Part shown: in pieces, positions 59,284-64,000 of the stretch
Position numbering within the stretch: the first letter of the stretch is position 1
How the letters are laid out: each line of letters opens with the position of its first letter
Assembly: GCA_937957685.1 (NCBI GenBank)
Contig: CALGAO010000085.1
Location: 1-64,000 of the forward strand
Length of the DNA: 64,000 nt
Origin: an uncultured Paenibacillaceae bacterium
GTDB taxonomy: Bacteria > Bacillota > Bacilli > Paenibacillales > DA-C8
Direction of reading: 5' to 3'
Notes under the pieces: model-generated
The model's input: the letters and a program-made list of their open reading frames with translations, nothing else
What the model was told of the DNA's origin: nothing
Database searches by the model: none
Position numbers and translations under genes: made by a program

Positions 59284-61062
59284 TTATTTGCTTGCCGGCG
59301 GCTTCAGGGCAACGCGGATCGACAGCTCCTCCAGCTGCTTGTCGGACACCGCCGATGGAGCGTCGGTAAGCGGGTCGGTCGCGCTCGCCGTCTTCGGGAA
59401 GGCGATCGTATCGCGCAGATTCGAGCGGCCCGCTAGCAGCATGATCAGGCGGTCGAAGCCGAAGGCGATGCCGCCGTGCGGCGGAGTTCCGTAATCGAAG
59501 GCGTCAAGCAGGAAGCCGAATTTCTCGTAAGCCTCCTCCATCGTGAAGCCCAGGGCGCGGAACATCTTCTCCTGAATGTCCCGCTTGTAGATGCGCATCG
59601 AACCGCCGCCCACCTCATAACCGTTCAGCACGAGGTCGTACGCCTGGGCGCGAATCTTCAGCGGATCATCGTCGAAATGCGGGATATCCTCATCAACCGG
59701 CCGCGTGAACGGGTGGTGTTCGGCCACATAACGCTTCGCCTCTTCGTCGTAGCTGAGCAGCGGGAAGTCCACGACCCAGGCGAACTTGAACACCTTGTCG
59801 TCGATCAGGCCAAGATCGCGGCCGATCTTCAGGCGCAGGTTGCCAAGCACGTCGGCAACGACCTTCTTCGAATCCGCCGAGAACAGGATCAGGTCGCCGT
59901 CTTCGGCGTTCATCCGCTTGCGAAGCTCCGCCAGCTCCTCTTCGGTGAAGAACTTGACGATCGGCCCCTTCATCTCGCCGTCCTTCACCTGGATCCAGGC
60001 GAGACCCTTCGCGCCATAGCGCGCTGCAAACGGCAGCAGGTCGTCAATCTCCTTGCGGCTCCAGGTACCGCAGCCCTTGGCATTCAGCGCCTTCACCTGG
60101 CCGCCCTTCTTGACCGCGGTCGCGAACACCTGCACGCCGGAGTTGGCCGCCAGATCGGTCAGATCGACGAGCTCAAGGCCGAAGCGCAGATCCGGCTTGT
60201 CGGAGCCGTACTTGCCGATCGCGTCCGCATAGGTGATGCGCTGGAACGGACGCGGAATCTCTACGCCGATCGTCTCGCGGAAGACGCGCACGATAAGCTC
60301 CTCCATCATATCCAGCAGCTGGTCGCGCGACATGAACGAGGTCTCGATGTCGACCTGAGTGAATTCCGGTTGACGGTCGGCTCTCAGGTCCTCGTCGCGG
60401 AAGCAGCGGGCGATCTGATAATAGCGCTCGATGCCGCCGACCATGAGCAGTTGCTTGAAGATCTGCGGCGATTGCGGCAGCGCGAAGAACTCGCCAGGAT
60501 GGACGCGGCTCGGCACGAGGTAGTCCCTGGCGCCTTCCGGTGTGGACTTCGTCAGGATCGGCGTCTCGATCTCGATGAAGCCGTGCTCATCCAGGAAGTC
60601 GCGGAACACCTTCGCCGCCTTGGAGCGGAGCATCAGCGTCTTCAGCATCTCCGGTCGGCGCAGGTCGAGATAACGATATTTCAGGCGGAGAGTCTCGTCG
60701 ATCTCCACGCCGTCCTCGATGAAAAATGGCGGGGTCTTCGCTGGGTTCAGGATCTCGATCCGCTCGACGCGAACCTCGATCTCGCCGGTCTCCAGATTCG
60801 GGTTGACTGTCTCCGGATCGCGTTCCACGACCGTTCCCATGACGCCGACCACATACTCGTTGCGCACACGGTCAGCGATCGCATGCGCCTCCTTGTTCCA
60901 TTCCGGGTTAAAGACGATCTGCACGATGCCGCTGCGGTCGCGCAGGTCGATGAACAATACGCCGCCCAGGTCGCGCCGTCTCTGAACCCAGCCGTTCAGC
61001 ACGACGGTCTTGCCGACGTCCTCTTTCGTAAGCTTCGCGCAATGATGCGTTCTTTCCAACAT
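59284..61062 (-). CDS. aspS: Aspartyl-tRNA synthetase
   Basis: Class IIb synthetase of 592 residues charging tRNA-Asp. OB-fold anticodon domain (1-110; VVLNGWVQRRRDLGGVLFIDLRDRSGIVQ in part), then motif 2 with YYQIARCFRDEDLRADRQPEFTQVD. The GAD insertion (about 290-410) is the bacterial type. Motif 3 is GGIAFGFDRLIMLL near 535. An ATG 16 codons earlier is possible, but MLERTHHCAKLT is the family N-terminus. It is cotranscribed with hisS from the T-box leader. Confidence 0.96.
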   Translation of the reverse strand: MLERTHHCAKLTKEDVGKTVVLNGWVQRRRDLGGVLFIDLRDRSGIVQIVFNPEWNKEAHAIADRVRNEYVVGVMGTVVERDPETVNPNLETGEIEVRVERIEILNPAKTPPFFIEDGVEIDETLRLKYRYLDLRRPEMLKTLMLRSKAAKVFRDFLDEHGFIEIETPILTKSTPEGARDYLVPSRVHPGEFFALPQSPQIFKQLLMVGGIERYYQIARCFRDEDLRADRQPEFTQVDIETSFMSRDQLLDMMEELIVRVFRETIGVEIPRPFQRITYADAIGKYGSDKPDLRFGLELVDLTDLAANSGVQVFATAVKKGGQVKALNAKGCGTWSRKEIDDLLPFAARYGAKGLAWIQVKDGEMKGPIVKFFTEEELAELRKRMNAEDGDLILFSADSKKVVADVLGNLRLKIGRDLGLIDDKVFKFAWVVDFPLLSYDEEAKRYVAEHHPFTRPVDEDIPHFDDDPLKIRAQAYDLVLNGYEVGGGSMRIYKRDIQEKMFRALGFTMEEAYEKFGFLLDAFDYGTPPHGGIAFGFDRLIMLLAGRSNLRDTIAFPKTASATDPLTDAPSAVSDKQLEELSIRVALKPPASK

Positions 61063-61189
61063 GATAGACAGAGCCCCTTTCCTATCGCAATGATGGTTTT
61101 GGTTAATCATTCCAGGATCCGAATGACGGAACGGGATGCGTTCAGCCGCATAGCCGTATCATCCAGCCATAGTGATGCCCGTATTCGCC

Positions 61190-62443
61190 TCAGGCCTGCA
61201 CCTTCAGACGATCGATCAGCGCCTCCAGGGCGACCGTCTCCTGCTCGCCGCTGGCCAGATGCTTCAGCGTGATCTCGCCTCTGTCGAGCTCGTCGTCGCC
61301 GAGGATGGCCGCGAACCGCGCCCCCAGCCGATCGGCCGACTTCAGCTGCGTCTTCATCTTGCGGCCCAGATAGTCACGGTCCGCCCGGATGCCGGCAGCC
61401 CGCAGCCTGAACAGCAGGCTGGCGACCTCCCGCTCGGCGCGCTCGCCCAGGCCGATCACGTACACGTCCAGCGGCTCTGTGCCCGGAACCTCAACGCCCT
61501 GCGCCTCAAGCACGAGCAGCGCCCGCTCGAGACCGAGGCCGAGACCGACGCCAGGCTGGTCTGGTCCGCCGATCTCGCCGACGAGTCCGTTGTAACGGCC
61601 GCCGCCGCCGATCGTGTCGATCGCGCCGATGCCTCCGGCCTTGAATTCAAACGCCGTATGCGTGTAATAGTCCAGACCGCGCACGAGCCGATGATTGACC
61701 CGATACTCGATGCCCATCTTCGTCAGCAGGTCCTTCACCGTCGCGAAGTGCTCGCGGCACTCCTCATCCAGGCTGTCCAGTATCGACGGCGCGTCGGCGA
61801 ACTTCTCCTGATCGACCTTGCAGTCCAGGATGCGCAGCGGGTTGCGCTCGAAGCGCGACTGGCAGTCCTTGCATAGCGTTGGCAGCATCGGCCTCAAGTA
61901 TTCCTGCAGGGTCGCGCGGTATGCCGCGCGGCTCGGCGCGTTGCCGACGGAATTGATCTCGACGACCACGTCCTTCAGGCCGAGCTCGGCGTAAAACATG
62001 TATCCCAGCGCGATCACCTCCGCATCGATCGCCGGATCCGTTGATCCGAACGCCTCGATGCCGAACTGATGCAGCTGGCGATAGCGCCCCGCCTGCGGCT
62101 GCTCATAGCGGAACATCGGGCCGATGTAGTACAGCTTCGTCACATCCGGCTCGCCGTACAGCTTGTTCTCCACGTATGCGCGCACGACGCCCGCCGTCCC
62201 TTCCGGCCGCAGCGTCATGCTGCGGTTCCCCTTGTCCAGGAAGGTGTACATTTCCTTCTCCACGATGTCCGTCGTTTCCCCGACTCCGCGCTGGAACAAT
62301 TCCGTCTGCTCGAAGATCGGCGTGCGGATCTCCTTGTAATTAAACCTGCGGCAGATGTCCCGGGCCTTCGCCTCGAGATACTGCCATTTCTCCACAGTGC
62401 CGGGCAACAGATCCTGTGTGCCCTTTGGTTTCTGAAAAGCCAC
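61190..62443 (-). CDS. hisS: Histidyl-tRNA synthetase
   Basis: Class II synthetase of 417 residues charging tRNA-His. PKGTQDLLPG near the start, motif 2 YIGPMFRYEQPQAGRYRQLHQFG, the His-specific RGLDYYTHTAFEF and motif 3 GVGLGLGLERALLVL. A C-terminal anticodon domain follows (LDVYVIGLG). A longer ATG start exists, but GGGGG before the GTG at 62443 and the family N-terminus favour the shorter form. First gene behind the T-box leader; aspS follows after 127 bases. Confidence 0.96.
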   Translation of the reverse strand: MAFQKPKGTQDLLPGTVEKWQYLEAKARDICRRFNYKEIRTPIFEQTELFQRGVGETTDIVEKEMYTFLDKGNRSMTLRPEGTAGVVRAYVENKLYGEPDVTKLYYIGPMFRYEQPQAGRYRQLHQFGIEAFGSTDPAIDAEVIALGYMFYAELGLKDVVVEINSVGNAPSRAAYRATLQEYLRPMLPTLCKDCQSRFERNPLRILDCKVDQEKFADAPSILDSLDEECREHFATVKDLLTKMGIEYRVNHRLVRGLDYYTHTAFEFKAGGIGAIDTIGGGGRYNGLVGEIGGPDQPGVGLGLGLERALLVLEAQGVEVPGTEPLDVYVIGLGERAEREVASLLFRLRAAGIRADRDYLGRKMKTQLKSADRLGARFAAILGDDELDRGEITLKHLASGEQETVALEALIDRLKVQA

Positions 62444-62539
62444 TCCTGTAACCCCCTTGCTCCAAGATACCGTCATCATCTTGCTGGCCCATCAGAACTT
62501 GAGGGCCATTTGCCGCCGCGAGCGCAAGATGCGGCCAAC

Positions 62540-62895
62540 AAAAAATCTCCCGCCCCCGACTGTAACCGTCTAATCAGGGACGAGAGATTGCCAGCAATCA
62601 CCCGTGGTGCCACCCACATTCGGAACGTACCGGCAGCAAGCCCACCTTCCGCTGCACGCCAGGGTCACGTTCCCTCATCAAGCGTATAACGCACGCCATG
62701 CGCCTGACCACTACTGAAGCTGCGCGCCGAAGCGCGTAAGCTCGTTCCCAGCCGGTTCTCCGGGATGTCTTTCATTCGTCCTCCTGGGGAAGTCTTGCAG
62801 CCTGACGGACTTCCTCTCTGCACCAGCGGTGTCGAATTACTCCTTCCCATCATGGAATCGATCCTGCGATTGAGAAGCTTAATCAATATTATTGA
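62540..62895 (-). ncRNA. T-box riboswitch of the hisS-aspS operon
   Basis: The T-box core GGGTGGCACCACGGG lies at 62601-62615 on the minus strand. The terminator pairs AATCTCTCG ... with CGGGAGATT and TTTTTT (62540-62589). Stem I has the AGTA loop-E motif and an AGAGAGG bulge. The specifier context is GAAA-GAC-AT at 62765-62769 region, giving GAC (Asp). A CAT (His) codon overlaps it by one base. Uncharged tRNA should permit read-through into hisS and aspS. Confidence 0.9.
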
Positions 62896-62897
62896 TG

Positions 62898-62926
62898 ATT
62901 TTAATATGCCTGTCATCAGATGTCAA
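62898..62926 (-). promoter_or_regulatory. hisS-aspS promoter
   Basis: TTGACA, a 17-base spacer and TAAAAT on the minus strand, immediately upstream of the T-box leader. Close to consensus. Confidence 0.85.
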
Positions 62927-62998
62927 GAAAATACACCGAACGACCGCGCCATCGGGATCACCCGCCACATAAGCCGGCACAAGCGGACGATCGCACAG

Positions 62999-63023
62999 AA
63001 AAAAGGCCCGCGATCAGCGAGCC
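62999..63023 (-). terminator. Terminator of hemZ
   Basis: GGCTCGC pairs with GCGGGCC (one G-U) around TGATC and runs into TTTTTT on the minus strand, about 100 bases after the hemZ stop. Between it and the gene, TTACATTA and TAATGTAA form an inverted repeat near 63055-63100. Confidence 0.85.
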
Positions 63024-63120
63024 CATCAAATATATATATCAATTAAAGGGGGTATGGTTACATTATAGGGCACAATTATTAAACGAGGATTAATGTAATG
63101 TTACAAGACGTTTACAAAAT

Positions 63121-64000
63121 TTAAAGCGCTTTAACCGCCCTGTCCCCATACGCTTCATCCAGCAGGCGCAGCTTCTTGTCAATATATTCCATATAATGCG
63201 CGTTGTATGCCGCCGGCTCCTTCGGATTCGGCATGCGCTCGATGCGCCTTGCGCCATCCGCCTCATCCTCCCCGCCCGCTGGCCAGACGATCTTGCTGAC
63301 CGCGCCGCAGCCGAGGCCGATCACCGATTGACGCTCCTCCATCATGATGATGTTATACAGGCTTTCCTTGCCCGGCAGCGCATATCCGACATTTTCCAGA
63401 TTGCCGAGGATGTTCTTCTGGCGATACAGATAATACGGCACATAACCGTGCCGCTCCGTCCATTCATTGGTCAGACGCACCATCTCCTCGATCTCATGCC
63501 GCTCCGCCACCTTGTATTGATCGCGATTCTGCGTCATCCTCGAGGCTCGTTTGAACGACAGGGTATGCACCGTGAGCGACTCCGGCAACAGCTTCTCCGT
63601 CTCCCGGAGCGAGCGCCGGTACGTCTCCACATCCTCTCCCGGCAAGCCGATGATCAGGTCCATATTGATATTGTTCAATCCCATCTCGCGTGCCAGCTGG
63701 AACTTCTCAACGGTCTCCGCCACCGTATGGTGCCGGCCGATCGCATCCAGCGTCGCCTGCGTGAAGCTCTGCGGATTGATGCTGATGCGGTCCACCTTCC
63801 AGCGCTTCATCACCTCGATCTTGTCCGCGGTGATCGTATCCGGCCTGCCCGCCTCCACCGTCAGCTCGCGAACCCGGTCCATCCGCGGGAAGCTCTCGTG
63901 CATCGCGATGAACAGCGATTCCATCTGCTCGGCGGTGATGCTGGTAGGCGTGCCTCCGCCCCAGTAGATCGTGGTGATGCCCAGATCATGCTCGCGCAAC
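63121..64000 (-). CDS. hemZ: Coproporphyrinogen dehydrogenase HemZ (partial)
   Basis: C-terminal 290 or so residues of an oxygen-independent coproporphyrinogen III oxidase-like radical SAM enzyme. The start and the CxxxCxxC cluster motif lie beyond the window end. Visible parts: TIYWGGGTPTSI, RELTVEAGRPDTIT, KVDRISINPQSF, NNINMDLIIGLPGED and the HemN-type C-terminal LYRQKNILGNLENVGYA. The last segment and the long N-terminal region expected in HemZ fit HemZ rather than HemN or HemW. Position near hisS-aspS matches B. subtilis. Part of haem synthesis under low oxygen, by family. A 14-bp palindrome, TTAAAGCGCTTTAA, covers the stop. Confidence 0.9.
   Translation of the reverse strand, partial: LREHDLGITTIYWGGGTPTSITAEQMESLFIAMHESFPRMDRVRELTVEAGRPDTITADKIEVMKRWKVDRISINPQSFTQATLDAIGRHHTVAETVEKFQLAREMGLNNINMDLIIGLPGEDVETYRRSLRETEKLLPESLTVHTLSFKRASRMTQNRDQYKVAERHEIEEMVRLTNEWTERHGYVPYYLYRQKNILGNLENVGYALPGKESLYNIIMMEERQSVIGLGCGAVSKIVWPAGGEDEADGARRIERMPNPKEPAAYNAHYMEYIDKKLRLLDEAYGDRAVKAL

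Noticed and set aside
59476..61272. 598-codon plus-strand open frame
   Set aside because: Antisense shadow of aspS.

Overview
This 64-kb window looks like a chromosomal segment of a Gram-positive, endospore-forming member of the Bacillales, most likely a Paenibacillaceae (Paenibacillus-like) organism. The evidence is the alaS-ireB-ruvX-DUF1292-mltG-trmR-trhP1-trhP2 gene order shared with Bacillus subtilis, T-box leaders, a YhcN/YlaJ-type sporulation lipoprotein, YesM/YesN-type signalling with a sugar ABC importer, several Gfo/Idh/MocA enzymes, and a high GC content with many GTG and TTG starts. Nearly everything is on the minus strand. I see no tRNA, rRNA, IS element, prophage or CRISPR array.

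Layout: (1) 1-15.1 kb holds an asparaginase, a truncated haemoglobin and a carbohydrate block: a two-dehydrogenase plus isomerase operon with an AraC regulator, a histidine kinase/response regulator pair, a CUT1-type sugar importer, a TauE/SafE permease and a KDPG aldolase. (2) 15.2-23.4 kb holds HelD, a HAD phosphatase, a sporulation lipoprotein, a class B penicillin-binding protein and a chemoreceptor. (3) 23.6-33.3 kb is the conserved alaS region, ending in the genes for 5-methoxyuridine formation at tRNA position 34. (4) 33.5-42.9 kb is a type IV pilus (T4P) locus. (5) 43.3-48.5 kb holds a GH43-like enzyme, yrrD and the sulfur/tRNA thiolation group (cysteine desulfurase, CymR-like regulator, MnmA). 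(6) 48.5-53.6 kb is a five-gene nickel/peptide-type ABC importer. (7) 53.8-64 kb holds an RsfA-like protein, RarA, a frameshifted beta-propeller remnant, a membrane protein, a hairpin minisatellite, tcdA, aspS and hisS behind a T-box, and the 3' part of hemZ.

The most interesting system is the pilus locus. The leader of the major pilin gene contains what I read as a class II cyclic-di-GMP riboswitch. Its closing stem shares a strand with an intrinsic terminator, so ligand binding should switch pilin expression on. The assembly ATPase PilB carries two copies of the MshEN motif, a known c-di-GMP binding module. One second messenger may therefore gate both pilin synthesis and pilus assembly. The locus has no pilT and carries an unusual pilus-like membrane protein fused to a predicted beta-helix.

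Other notable signals are an identical 15-bp element before both transcription units of the sugar importer, an orphan terminator in that operon's leader, a hisS-aspS T-box whose specifier region contains overlapping Asp and His codons, and an eight-copy 51-bp hairpin array with a compensatory base change. All calls come from reading the sequence; no database search or folding program was run.
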